Notes under the pieces: generated by a model | The model's database searches: none | Seen by the model: only the letters and a program-made list of their open reading frames with translations | What the model was told of the DNA's origin: nothing | Shown: piece after piece, positions 32,801 to 44,054 of the stretch | Numbering within the stretch: the stretch's first letter is position 1 | Layout: the number at the start of each line of letters is the position of its first letter | NCBI GenBank assembly: GCA_027886185.1 | Contig: WOAB01000765.1 | Location: forward strand, 868,001-932,000 | Reading direction: 5' to 3' | DNA length: 64,000 nucleotides | From: Rheum nobile | Taxonomy: Eukaryota; Streptophyta; Magnoliopsida; Caryophyllales; Polygonaceae | Translations under genes and position numbers: made by a program

Positions 32801-33529
32801 GCGCTATTTATTTATGAAATTGTAAAAGTGATGATTAATTTCCCCAATCATAGTATAATGACAACGTTCTTAGTTAAGGTTCTTAATCAATGAAAGAAAA
32901 AAAAAATAGTATTTCACAATAATATTGTAAAAAATTGTCAAAATCAATATGACTTCTTTTGCATACAATTGTTAAGTTTAAGTTAATAATTTTGACATAT
33001 TTGATTATAGTAATGTATTATTTGGTATTTGCAGTTAGTTTACATGATATAGATGATATCAAACTTAAATTTTTTTGCTGTTAATAATTGATGATTTTAT
33101 GTTTACTTGATAATAGAAAAGAAAAATAACTTTAGATTCACAAAGTCCCTTAAATAATACAAACTATCAACTCTAAGAAAAAATAATACGAAATTCAAAT
33201 TTTTAAAAATGGTAGTCAAACTATTACATATATATCGAAAATAAAACGATCCACTTTTCTGGTGACAATTCTCATAAAAGTGATGGCATGAACGTTTGAA
33301 GACCAGACTAATGACATGGCCAAAGAAAATATGTTGTGTTATAAACATGTTAAACTACAATTCAATGTTCTTTTGTCATTTCATAAGCCCTGTCGTATTT
33401 CCAAAGTTCACGGTATCACTTTCATTTGAATTTTAACCGGAAAATTTAATTATTTTATTTTCTGCATATAAATCTATAATTTGAAAAGTAGCTTACAATC
33501 TATTAAATTAGCATTGTGTTTAGTTGGTA
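32801..33529. other. AT-rich intergenic DNA
   Basis: No gene or bounded element seen, only A/T homopolymer runs. Confidence 0.5.
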
Positions 33530-33808
33530 CTCCATTCGTTAAGAAATAGATGTCATTTTAGTTTTTAATTTTTGTTAAGAAATACTTGTCATTTTAGAGT
33601 TTAGGTAATGATTTTATTGGTGAGTTACGAGATATGTTATAAGAAGTTATACTTATTGCAAATTTTCTTTATTCATTGGTTAAAAATGAGGTGAATAATT
33701 ATTGAATTGTAAATTTGAGAAAAGGTCGATAGAATTTTAGCTTAATGATTGCATTTCTTAATATTTATATCGAAAACTAAAATGTCATCTATTTCTTAAC
33801 GCAGAGAG
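33530..33808. mobile_element. Stowaway-like MITE
   Basis: The 279-bp segment has near-perfect inverted ends: left CTCCATTCGTTAAGAAATAG, right the complement of CTATTTCTTAACGCAGAGAG, extending about 38 bp. It is preceded by TA; the duplicate on the right reads TG, probably TA mutated. Ends of CTCC type and a TA target are typical of Tc1/mariner-derived Stowaway MITEs. It has no coding capacity. Confidence 0.75.
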
Positions 33809-33814
33809 TGATTA

Positions 33815-34102
33815 GGGCATGTTTGGTACCATACCTTAGGAATGAGGAATTGGTATAGGAATGAATAAAACCCTTTTTGTGTTTGGTTTGGAAAAAGTAT
33901 GAGAATCATCCATTCGTAGGAATGACCCATATCCCATTTTTTATTCCTTTCATACCTTGTCTCTTAAATTGAGTTTGAGCCATATCTAACTTAATTCTCA
34001 TCCAAAAAATTATCCAATCACCTTATTTTTGGAATGACTATATCCGATTCCTAATACCATTCTAATTCCAACCCGATTACTGATATGGTAACAAACGAGC
34101 CC
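33815..34102. mobile_element. Tourist/Harbinger-like MITE
   Basis: The 288-bp segment has inverted ends GGGCATGTTTGGTACCAT and the complement of ATGGTAACAAACGAGCCC, and is flanked by the 3-bp duplication TTA (33812-33814 and 34103-34105). A TTA/TAA duplication and GGGC-type ends are typical of PIF/Harbinger-derived MITEs. It sits six bases from the Stowaway-like element and ~600 bp upstream of the DUF616 gene start. Confidence 0.8.
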
Positions 34103-34302
34103 TTAATAATTTGTATTATTTAGAGATATTTTTTCAAATATCAATGAAAACGGATAATTATATAAATAAAATAAATTTTATTAAAAAAAACAGTAAATTC
34201 TATCTATAAGACTATAACTCAGAAAATCTGAATTCCTCATAAGAGAATCTCGTGAGCTGTAAATCCTCAAATTCAATAAAGAAAACCCATGATTTTCAAA
34301 AA

Positions 34303-34716
34303 CATATACTCCGTATAATATATAAAAAAAAACCTAAAAGGGAACACATAAAGGGAAAAACGAAATTCCGGAACGAAAAATAACCCATCAATCACTGCCC
34401 ATCTCCCAGAATTTTCCCCAGTTCGCACCCATCTAAAATCTCTCTACGATTTGGCTCAATGGGCATTCCTTAATCATTCAATTCCGATCTACGAACCAAT
34501 CAAAATACCCACCCATACTCTCCTCTTCTCAAGATCCCCATCGTCTATTATCTTGTTGCTTTTAGTGAGATTCAGGGAACACCTTCTTCCGACTGTGCGA
34601 GATTGGAATCTGGGTTAGCTTATAATTGGGTTCCGTTTTCGGTTTTTGGGAGAAGCTTAAACAGAACCCCTGTGAAGACGGGTAATGAGATTTCATTGTA
34701 TGATCTTGGAGGCACA
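34303..34716 (+). promoter_or_regulatory. Core promoter and 5' UTR of the DUF616 gene
   Basis: A TATA-like run (GTATAATATATAAAAAAA) lies at about 34313-34330. From ~34390 the sequence becomes C/T-rich (CTCTCTACG, CTCTCCTCTTCTC), as in plant 5' UTRs. The leader before the ATG at 34717 contains an upstream open reading frame at 34685-34720. The transcription start itself cannot be fixed from sequence. Confidence 0.5.
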
Positions 34717-34720
34717 ATGA
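34685..34720 (+). other. uORF overlapping the DUF616 start codon
   Basis: An ATG at 34685 opens an 11-codon frame (MRFHCMILEAQ) whose TGA stop at 34718-34720 overlaps the main start ATG at 34717 in the arrangement ATGA. Such an overlap permits termination-reinitiation or leaky scanning and could tune translation of the glycosyltransferase. Confidence 0.55.
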
Positions 34721-37700
34721 CTGGTGGGTCATTGGGTCTGCGTTCATCCAGTTATGGCTCCTTGCAGCAGCAGCAGTTACTAATACAAGATCAATTGGCT
34801 TCGCCGTCGCCGCCGACTCCGCCAATTTTTGTGGCGAGGAAGCCGGTGAAGATGGTGAAGGATAAGGAGAGATTGTTTCCTTGGATTTTGATGTTTGCCG
34901 GCCGGAAGAAGGTTGGCATGTTATTCATCTGTATCATCTCCTTAGCGGTTTTTGCTTGGGTTTTGTACATGGGCAGAGGTTAGACTTGATCTTTGTTTTT
35001 TTTTTCGCTGAGCTTGATTGTTTGTTGCCTCTTACTGCTGCTGATGCATTGCTCAAATTTTAGTCTATTTGAGGGTTTTGGAGTTACTGGCTTTAGATTT
35101 GTTTGGCTGATTGGAATTTGTTATGTTATGTTTGCATGGATGGTTGAATCGTACTGCATTTTCTAGATCATTGCTAGATTCGTTACCGGTGTTAGTAATT
35201 TGATCTAGCTTTGACGAGTCAATAGAATAGATCAGGTTCTTCTGTACCAGACTGCTATTGCCCCAAGTTTGCCGACAAAGCATCAGTAACTCTTCCGACT
35301 GTCGGTATTCTGTTTTCTTAATGGAAACTGTAGCATATACTTAGTAAACAGAAACTGGGAAATGTAGGAAAGGGTTTTGATCTCTACAAGTCGTCAGTTG
35401 GACATTTTTTGCAGGTGGTGAGGATGCTTATCCTTTTTATGTGTATTGGGCTAAACATTTGGATGATGGATGGTGCTTATATGATCTGATAAGGTGGTTG
35501 ATAGTCTAATAAGGTAATAACCCAGTAGGCAATAGTGTTCTGATTTAAAAGCCTTATAATGTAAACACACCCTAAAAATAGAGGAAGTGATCTTCAAGAT
35601 GGGAAGGTGCAAAACAAATTTCAGTGTCAGTCTTATAAGTGGGTAAAGATTGGTATTAAATTGATATCCTGCTTAAACTGTGTTATTTTGTCTTTTATTC
35701 TAGGTTTGCATTGGCATCTATGTGATTTTTATTGTGAATTCTTGTTTCCACGGATGACTACTATCTTTTCAACTATGTTTTTTGGTGCTTGATTAAGATC
35801 AGAAAATTTCTGGTATATTGACATATTGTAGCACCAAAACAATTCTGGTATATTGCTCCTTCTTTATAGTGTGGACACCAAGTGCTGATTAGAGAATTAT
35901 ATTAATCAGTTCTAGATTACAATAACTGTTTGTTGAATTGACATGAGGTCTGCTGACTGCTTCAAGAAGAGAATGTAATTCTTGTGTTTAAACATGTTGT
36001 TAGTACTACGAGTATATGCAAGTGTATGCAACTTTACTCTTGAAGGTTGAACATGCACTTGTTCCAGGTTGCTGTCTAAGATTCTTGTAGTTTTTTGTTT
36101 TTTGAGTAATACAAGATGACCTTTGATGCGGAATTTAGTCTTTTTTTTTACTCCTTCTGGTTAATTCTTTCTTTTCAATTTCGAATGATGGCTAGCTATT
36201 TATGAGCTGGTAATAAGTTGGCCTATTCTATTTGCAGCTGATCACGGTGGGGAGGATGTTCGTGCTCCGAGTATCAGATTCAGTAACAACACGGATATAG
36301 AGTTCAAAACATCACTTGCTCATGAAGAAGAAAAGACTACCCCTGTATATTTTACAGGCTATGCTCTTTCTCCAGGGAATCCTTGTGAAAGCTTTACACT
36401 ACCACCGCCTCCAGCAGATAAAAAAAGAACCGGACCTCGACGTAAGTTTTAGCATCTTACTCTTCCTTGCTCAGCTCCATCCTTAGCTTCCTGTGGAGGT
36501 TAAATTTCTGAAACCTTTTACTTGTTATTTGACTGTTCAGCTTGCCCTGTTTGTTACTTACCTGTTGAAGAAGCCATATACTTGATGCCAAGTGTGTCAT
36601 CATATTCCCCTGTTGTTAAAAATTTGACTTATGTTTATGACGAAAATCCATCCAAAACCAAAACTGAGTTTGGGGGATCTGATTTTGGTGGGTACCCTTC
36701 ACTGAAGCAGAGGGATGATTCATATGACATAAGAGAATCAATGAATGTCCATTGTGGGTAAGATTAATGCCTTCTGACTTGCTCATGATTCGAAAAGCTA
36801 TATTTTTCTGTGTTCTAACATGTATACTTTTCAGTTCAAGAAACCGGAGTCTTTCAAACTTTTACGTCAATAAGATTCCTTCTCATTATGCATACATAAC
36901 TTGCATGCTTACATATCAGGTTTGTCAAAGGAAGTAGAGCTGGTCAAGGGACTGGATATGACATTGATGATTATGATCTGTATGATATGGATCAGTGTCG
37001 TGGGATAGTTGTTGCATCCGCAATCTTTGGTACTCTCCTGTTGCGAAGCTTACTTTTTAATGTCTCTAGACATGATTTAGTGTCTTGATAATTTTCTGAA
37101 TGCATTTCCTCCCAGGGAATTTTGATATATTACGACAACCCAGAAATATTAGTGAGACTGCCAAAAGAACAGTTTGTTTCTATATGTTTTTGGATGAGCA
37201 AACAGAACAATATATGAGGAATACTAGTGTTATTGATGGAAGCAAGAAGGTTGGACTGTGGAGAACTGTTGTTGTTCATAACATTCCTTATACAGATCCA
37301 AGGCGTACTGGAAAGGTAAACCTTTCGTGTACACTTGTTAGGTGCCGTTAAACCACTTTTTTTTTGTTTAAGAATGCTCAAATTGATTGCCTATACTGGT
37401 TCTTTACAGGATTGCATCACTGTAAAATGTGAAATGCATCTTTTGACCATCTTCTAGCTTCTAGCAATGACATAAATTTTGATTCAAGGAGTGTTTCACT
37501 GATTGTTGACACTTCTTGGATGTTGATGAAATTCGTGTTTATCTAGGATGTCATGTCTGACTCTTGGTAACGAATATAACAGATTCCGAAGCTTCTGATG
37601 CATAGGCTTTTCCCCAATGCTCGCTATTCTATATGGATGGACGGGAAACTTGAGCTTGTAGTAGATCCATATCAGATTCTAGAAAGGTAATGTAACATCT

Positions 37701-39132
37701 TTTCCGTGCTCCTGTTTCCATTTCTTGCAGAATAAACTCACTCAGCTCTCAAAATATTGGATGTTTTTTCAGTCTTTTCAAAGTTTATCAAGGGACCCGT
37801 CATGAGAACACCATATAAGAACCTACCACTCCTAGATTACACACATTTGTTAAGATAGTACTTTCTCTTTATAATCATTATTGAAGTTCAACGGTTGAAT
37901 TATGCGTTGAGTCCGGATGTCCTTTGATGTTATGTTATACTGGTTTACAGATTTCTATGGAGGCAAAATGCTAGTCTTGCAATATCCAGACACTACAAGC
38001 GGTTTGATGTATTCGTCGAAGCTGAGGCTAACAAAGCTGCAGGGAAATATGAGAATGCTTCAATTGACTTCCAGGTTGATTTCTATAAGAAAGAGGGTCT
38101 AACCCCTTACTCTGCTGCTAAGTTTCCTGTCACCAGTGGTAAAGGCTACATCATTCACTCCCTTTTGTTTTCTTGTGTGCCTTCTTTTTTTGCTGTGTTC
38201 ATTTGCCTTCACTTCACGCGCTGATGGATATTGCTTGAATACACAGATGTTCCTGAAGGATGTGTGATAATTAGGGAGCATATCCCTATCTCAAACCTCT
38301 TCACTTGTCTATGGTTCCATGAAGTTGACCGGTTTACTTCCAGAGACCAGATAAGCTTCGCCATTGTCCGGGACAAGATTAAGGCTAAGACAAACTGGAC
38401 CATTAGCATGTTTCTGGACTGTGAAAGGCGTAACTTTGTCGTTCAGGTACAGCGACTATCCTATTTCTTTTTATCTTCCCTTATACCACTGAATGTGCTA
38501 AATATCGTACGCACACCAGTAAGTTCCCCTTAAACTCTACATGTGTCTGTTACTGAAGGCTCATTAGGGTTGTAGGACTTAAACTTTGAAGCTGAATCGG
38601 GTTAGGGTCAAAAGCCTAATTGTCCCACACCCACCAACTCAAAGTTTAGACTCTAGAAGGAACAACTCTTGTAAACACATCTCAAATCCACTAGCATAAT
38701 GTTCTCAAGTTTTCTTGGGCAGCCAATCTGCTCCTAAAACCAATATAAATTGACCTCCTTCACCTTTCCTGCATTGTATTTGGATTCAATAATCTGGTTC
38801 TTTGGTTTTCTTTTCCTGCACGACGAGTTTTTGGTGCAAACAAAAAGGAGCTAATAAGTACATATTCGGATTAGGAACATCCATAATATCATGTTGCTAA
38901 AAACTGTATGTTCCATTTGCAGGGTTACCACAGGGATGTTTTAGAGCAAAGGACTCCTCCGCCCGTTCTTCAACACCCGCCTCCACCTCCCCTCGTTCTA
39001 CCACCACCACTTTTGCCGCCGCCCCCACCACCACCACTATCTGAAAATAGGAGACTGCCACCAAGGCGCGTAAAAGGCAGGAGGCGCAATCGTAAAGTCA
39101 GTGCTGGAAGTACAGTGACTGATCCTAGCTGA
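34717..39132 (+). CDS. DUF616/MUCI70-like predicted Golgi glycosyltransferase (9 coding exons)
   Basis: Coding exons: 34717-34978, 36238-36441, 36541-36757, 36920-37029, 37116-37315, 37583-37686, 37951-38138, 38247-38446 and 38923-39132. All introns have GT-AG borders and the phases join cleanly to give 564 aa. The protein starts MTGGSLGLRSSSYGS, has one membrane anchor at ~66-85 (GMLFICIISLAVFAWVLY) and a lumenal DUF616 domain at about 180-500. Recognisable motifs are CRGIVVASAIFGNFD, YMFLDEQT, WMDGKLEL (DxD-like), CVIIREHIP and FHEVDRFTSRDQISF. The C-terminus is Pro-rich (PPPPPPPL) then basic. The family includes Arabidopsis MUCI70 and TOD1; MUCI70 acts in pectin/xylan mucilage synthesis. 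The type II topology predicts a Golgi enzyme. The length fits the family and no lesion is visible. Sugar specificity is unknown. An earlier in-frame TTG at 34603 is not a likely start. Confidence 0.9.
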
Positions 39133-39290
39133 AATTTTCCTCTAGGTTAAGAGAGAGAGAACAAAAAGAAATTCATACATTTACGCTTGATTTTTGGGGC
39201 TAGGCGAATTGTGAAAGGCCTCATTCAATTTTTGTTGGTGTATATATAAACACAAAATCAATAAAACTTTCATATAAATTTTCATGCTTG
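39133..39290 (+). promoter_or_regulatory. 3' UTR and polyadenylation signals of the DUF616 gene
   Basis: After the TGA stop comes a short GA-rich run, then an AT-rich tail. CAATAAAACTTTCATATAAA near 39258 contains an AATAAA signal, so the transcript probably ends shortly after, around 39280-39300. Confidence 0.5.
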
Positions 39291-40268
39291 TCTAAGATTA
39301 GTTCCCGCTTTAAGGTAAGATCCAGTACTATCCTGCTCAATAGTAGTTTAGTTTCTCCATACACTTGGATCTTCAAATGGCGTGTGCCTTAACACAGAAA
39401 ACATAACAAAGACGCCGCCGCTTTGTGGGGAAGACTCAAGCGAAGGGGCCCAGCATTGCGCACCTCAAGCGGTTCACCCCAATCTTGCAGGCGAACTCGT
39501 TCTGCTGCGAAAGCACAGTGATGGATTGCAATGAGATAATGAAAGCTTTATGAATGCTGATGCTTCTTCATTTTTTTTTTTTGATGAATCTGATGCTTCT
39601 TCGTAAAAAACCACCATTTTTTTTTACAGAAAACCTCCCATCTTTTTTCTAAAGTTTCATTAAACCGCCAAGTCTAATAAAAAAATCAACAAAATGGCAC
39701 CATTAAGTTTTGTTTTTGTTAACCGCATAATTTGCATTGTTTTTAAAAATAAAATTAAGTGGGCTTTTAGTAAAAAAATAAACAAAAAAGTGGTGATTAT
39801 GTGAGAAGTTATATCAAATGTGGTAGTTTCTATAATTTTGTATATTTATAATTTATGTCATGGTCACAATCGGTTAAAACATACAGCCCCCTAAGGTGAT
39901 GTGATCCGGGTCCACATCAAGCTGCAAGAAGGGACCATGAAACACACCACACCAAAGGAAGCACATACACGGCCAACAACGTGCCTCAAATTAGGATTTA
40001 TCAAGTTTACTGAGCAAACCTCATCCAAAGCAAGTCTCAACAGTTTCAATCATCATAAGGGGACAATTGAAGGGTCCATACCAAAGAAGAAACCATTAGA
40101 AGGAGAAGTTCTTGGAGAACATCCCTTCAGCACCATGCGAGCGGCGCCACCAAGGCCACGAGAGGGAAGCGACGACCAAAATGAAGTTTCGAACCACTTG
40201 GCTCGGACATGCTTTAGCCACAGTCCAAGAAAGGTGTCTAGGAGTATAGGGAGAACCACATGGATGAG
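39291..40268. other. Intergenic DNA between the DUF616 gene and element A
   Basis: A GC-richer stretch at about 39410-39550 is open in one plus frame (RRRRFVGKTQAKGPS...), but I do not recognise it. 39560-39880 is AT-rich. 39900-40268 is again GC-richer and has an open frame, but no homologue is recognised; it may be part of an older element into which A inserted. Position 40264-40268 (ATGAG) would be the target duplication of element A. Confidence 0.4.
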
Positions 40269-40984
40269 TGATGCATTCCTGCCTGTGGATGTTGGATCGA
40301 GATCTTGGTGGTGAGTCGCGCGTGTTGGTTCTGAGATTGAAGGGGTGGAACGCGGTGTTGTTGCCTCGCGTGAGTAAGCGAGCGCGATGATGGTGGTGGC
40401 TCAAGAGATGAGCGAAGCCGTAGCGTCGACATCGAAGGGGATAGACTCGAGTAGATCGAGTGATTGGCCGTAGCGTCGGCGGCGGAGGAATGGAGATGAG
40501 AAGGAAGATTAGGGTTTGATGTTCGATCAAAGGGGAGGAGGCAATTAGCTCTCGAGACTCAGGCTTTGATTAAAAATGAACGTAACCTAGTACAGAAGGT
40601 CGATTTGACCTTTTATAAGAGATAGCGGGACTCGGATGGGCCGAGTCTCGCTTAATGGGCTAGCCCACGCGACACGCGTGGAACACACGCCCAAAAAGAA
40701 ATAACTAAAATAATAATGTTTCAGAAATGACAAAACAATTCAAATATCGCGTTCAACTAATGGTGGCGAGTATCTTGACAGAGAACACGTTCTCTGGACT
40801 TGGTTGGAGGCGATTGAGGGAGAACGCGGTCTCTTGCGTCCCTTGGCTAGCGACGACGCGCACAATCAATTATTGTGTCGCGTTGGCGATGGCTTTGGCA
40901 CGCGATCTTGTTATTGGCCCTTCTGAGCGAATGCTCATAGCTTCCTCTTCCTCTGTGGCAGTCATGGTGGGTAGGATCGCATCA
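40269..40984 (-). repeat. Element A 3' LTR (716 bp)
   Basis: Plus-strand ends are TGATGCATTC and GATCGCATCA. Its first 379 bp match 54539-54917 with about 15 differences (~4%). The remaining 337 bp correspond to the part of the 5' LTR displaced by element D. The last ~40 codons of A's pol, including the GPITRSRAKA motif, are encoded inside this LTR. Confidence 0.85.
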
Positions 40985-43166
40985 CCCTCCCCCACTTGGC
41001 TGTGAAGCGTCCCCGCTTCACCATCATCGAACTCTGGCGCCACATATGGTTCCAAGTCTGCGACGTTGAAGGTCGCGTGGACACCGTAGTCCGGGGGAAG
41101 CTGGATCTCGTAGGCGTTGTCGCCAATGGCCTTCACAATACGGAAAGGGCCATCACCGCGTTGGGCCAGCTTTGATTTGCGCTTAGCTGGAAAACGGCCT
41201 TTGCGAAGATGCACCCACACCAATTCTCCTGGGGCAAATATAACGCAGCGGCGCCCACAGTTGTGCTGTGTGGCATATTGAGCAGCGCGGCGCTCTAGCT
41301 GCTCCCGTGTTCGCTGATGCAGATCCTGGATCATCGCGGCACGGTTGGTCGCGCCAGTGTGCTCATTGTCCTTCAGAGGACATGGCAGCATGTCGAGTGG
41401 AGTCAATGGGTTTCATCCATAGACCACCTCGAACGGGGTGAGCTTTGTCGCGGAGTGCCTGGACCTGTTGTAAGAAAACTCAACAATTGCAAGTAAGTCT
41501 TTTCAACGCTTGGGGTTGGATTTGAGCATGGTCCTAAGGAGGGCTCCTAGGGTTCTATTGGTCACCTCTGTTTGGCCATCTATTTGTGGGTGGTAGCTAG
41601 TAGAAAACAAAAGTTTGGTACCCAACTTTCCCCAAAGTGTTCTCCAAAAAAGGCCTATGAATTTGGTATCGCGATCACTCACAACAGACCTAGGGATCCC
41701 ATGTAAACGGACCACGTTGTCAAAGAACAACGCGTCGATTTCACTAGCAGTGTGTGTGGTCTTGCACGCGATGAAATGTGCCATTTTTGAAAACCTGTCC
41801 ACAACAACAAAGATGGAGTCCTTACCCCTACGAGAGAAAGACAAACCTGTGATGAAGTCCATAGACAAATCTTCCCAAGGGCCTAATGGAATGGGCAATG
41901 GCGTGTAGAGGCCATAGGGATATGAACTAGACTTTGCGCGTTGACACGTGACACAACTTGTGCAATATCGCATCACCTGTGTGGTCATGCACGGCCAAAA
42001 GAAGTGCTCGCGAAGAGCTTCTAGTGTCTTGGTAACCCCAAAATGACCGCGTCTTTCATGGGCTTCTTGGATGAGGAGTTTCCTAATGGGTGAGCTAGGA
42101 ATGTACAGGCGCCCGACTTTGTAAAGGTACCCCTCATGTAAGAAGTAGGTTTCAAACTCGCGGTCCCTAAGGCAGTGGTCTACAATTGGCTTAAAAAATG
42201 GATCAGTGCAGTATAAATCCTTAATTAACGCGAAGCCAAGAAGTTTAGATTGAAGATGAGTAAGGAGAACATACCTGCGAGAAAGGGCGTCAGCGACCAC
42301 ATTCTCCTTACCTTTCTTATGCACAACGACGTAGGAAAACGTCTCCATGAATTCTACCCATTGAGCATGGCGTCGACTGAGGTGGGCCTGACTCTTCAGA
42401 TAGCTGATGGCCGCGTGGTCTAAGTGGATCACGAACTCGCGGGGCCAGAGATGATGTTGCCATGTCTTGAGCACGCGGACAAGAGCGTAGAGCTCCTTGT
42501 CGTAGGTCGGGTAATTCAAAGTTGCCCCTGTGAGCTTCTCGCTGAAGAACACGATGGGCTTCTTCTCCTGGTGTAGGACTCCACCAATCCCCACATTTGA
42601 CGCGTCACATTCCACTTCAAAATGCTTGGTGAAGTCTGGTAGTTGTAACAGTGGCGCGTTGCGTAAGGCTTCTTTCAACGCGTTGAACGCGTGATTGTGG
42701 TTCTCCTTCCAATTCACCGCGGCACCTTTTTTTGTGAGCTCATGGAGTGGCGCGGCGATGGAGCTGAAGTCGCGAACAAATCTCCTGTAGAAGCCTGCTA
42801 AGCCTAGGAAGCTTCTAACCATTGTTGGAGTGGTAGGTGTTGGCCATTCCCGGATGGCCTTCACTTTGTCTTCATCAATGCGGAGTCCATCTTTGGAGAC
42901 CACGTAGCCCAGGAAGTTGGTAGTGTCGGATGCAAAACGACACTTGCCAAGGTTGGCATACAATTGTTCGCGTCTCAAGCACTCTAACACAAGCCTAAGG
43001 TGCTTACATGGTCATCTAGACTACGCGAATACATCATAATATCATCAAAGTACACTACAACAAATTTCCCCAGAAATTCCCTCAACACATGGTTCATGAG
43101 CCTCATACACGTGCTTGGCGCGTTGGTGAGACCAAACGGCATGACTAGCCATTCAGAAAGCCCATA
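40870..43166 (-). pseudogene. Element A pol: reverse transcriptase C-part, RNase H, integrase
   Basis: In order on the minus strand: RT palm with PFGLTNAP and intact YFDD, RT thumb (LGLAGFYRRFVRDFS), RNase H (ECDASNVGIGGVL, PTYDKELYAL), integrase zinc region (ERRGHFGVTKT, CTSCVTCQRAK) and core (SMDFITGL, VVSDRDTKF, HPQIDGQTEVTNRTLGALLR). A GPF-type integrase C-terminal module (DGPFRIVKAIGDNAYEIQLP) follows, then the acidic tail QVGEGDA that crosses the purine tract into the LTR. Two in-frame TGA codons between 41407 and 41502 (TGG to TGA after NPKR, then VVYG-stop) inactivate it, and a break near 42984 separates the RT part. The HPQ.DGQTEV..LGALLR block suggests a CRM/Reina-type chromovirus. 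Confidence 0.85.
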
Positions 43167-43171
43167 TTTTG

Positions 43172-44039
43172 TGATGTGTTCAAGACACCTCAAGACACTC
43201 AAGACATGTCTAGTGAAGATGGGCTAGAAGAGGAGGCGGCCGCAGCCGCGGCCATGACTAGTGAAGAGGCCGTAGCCGCGGCCATGTCAAGTGAAGAGGC
43301 AGCAGCCGCGGCCATGGCCGCAACCATGGAAGCGAAAGAGAAGGAGCAGCCTGGCACCATCACTCGAGCCCGAGCTCGCCAACTTCACCACCAGCTCAAG
43401 AAGGGTCTACTGAACTGAGGGACGCCGAGCTCACTTGGCCTTGGCTTGGTCACATGCATCACAGCTCACCCGGCGCCCGCACCTTCGGAGCTTGCCAACA
43501 TTAAAGACCGAATTTGCTTAATTGTGTTTGAAAGTGTTTTAAGACAATTTTAATTCAGTTTTTAATGTTTTAGTGAATTTCCAGAATTCCCTAAAACCCA
43601 CTATGTTAGGGAAGTAGTGGGCCGAGTAGTGTAGGGTATTTTCTTATTTATTTCTTCATTTTCTAGGAAGATTATTTAAGCATTTTCCAAGTTTGTAGCA
43701 AGACACGTTTTATCAGAAATCAGAGATCTATTTTCAGTTTTAAGAACGCTCTCTCCTTCTTCCTTCATCTTGTGCGTGATATCAAGAATTCCTTTGAAAT
43801 TTGAGTGTGTTACATCTCAATTTTCTGCCTTGTTCTTCTCGGTTTAGTGGGTCATATCTGAGCAGTTGGAGATCACCTATCCTCCTCTAGTTCGCAAGTC
43901 TATCTCCACCTCCAAGATCGCCATCATCAACACCTATCATCAACACCACCGCACCTTGTTCCGGGTTGAAGGCTGGGCGAGTTCTGGAGCCTAGACGAGC
44001 AAATCCTTACACCGTGTCTTCCGATCCTAGAACACAACA
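43172..44039 (+). repeat. Element B 5' LTR (868 bp)
   Basis: Runs from TGATGTGTTC to ACACAACA. It holds three copies of a ~30-bp GC-rich repeat (43224-43330) against six in the 3' LTR, and keeps an open frame through the repeat to a TGA at 43416-43418. It retains ~19 bp near 43856 that the 3' LTR has lost. Confidence 0.9.
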
Positions 44040-44041
44040 TG

Positions 44042-44054
44042 TGGTATCAGAGCT
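44042..44054 (+). other. Element B primer-binding site (tRNA-iMet)
   Basis: TGGTATCAGAGCT lies two bases after the LTR and is complementary to the initiator tRNA-Met 3' end, as usual for plant Ty3/gypsy chromoviruses. About 1 kb of leader (44055-45075) without a recognisable gene follows. Confidence 0.9.

Larger units (their letters stand above)
40269..43171 (-). mobile_element. Element A, 3' part (left of nested element B)
   Basis: A Ty3/gypsy retrotransposon on the minus strand, split into 40269-43171 and 50764-54917 by the insertion of element B. B's 5-bp target duplication TTTTG lies at 43167-43171 and 50759-50763. This part holds the 3' LTR, a purine tract (minus AGTGGGGGAGGG at 40985-40996) and the reverse transcriptase C-terminus, RNase H and integrase. 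The coding DNA is exceptionally rich in CGCG tetramers. The 5' LTR lies at 54539-54917 and is itself broken by element D. Confidence 0.88.

Noticed and set aside
34603..34716. Earlier start for the DUF616 protein (38 extra N-terminal residues)
   Set aside because: It would need a TTG start. The region is C/T-rich leader with an out-of-frame uORF, and the family start MTGGSLG fits the ATG at 34717.
40096..40530. His/Arg-rich open frame at the left end of element A, similar to 54534-54800
   Set aside because: It crosses the LTR boundary and its match at 54.5-54.8 kb is the other LTR; there is no independent sign of coding.
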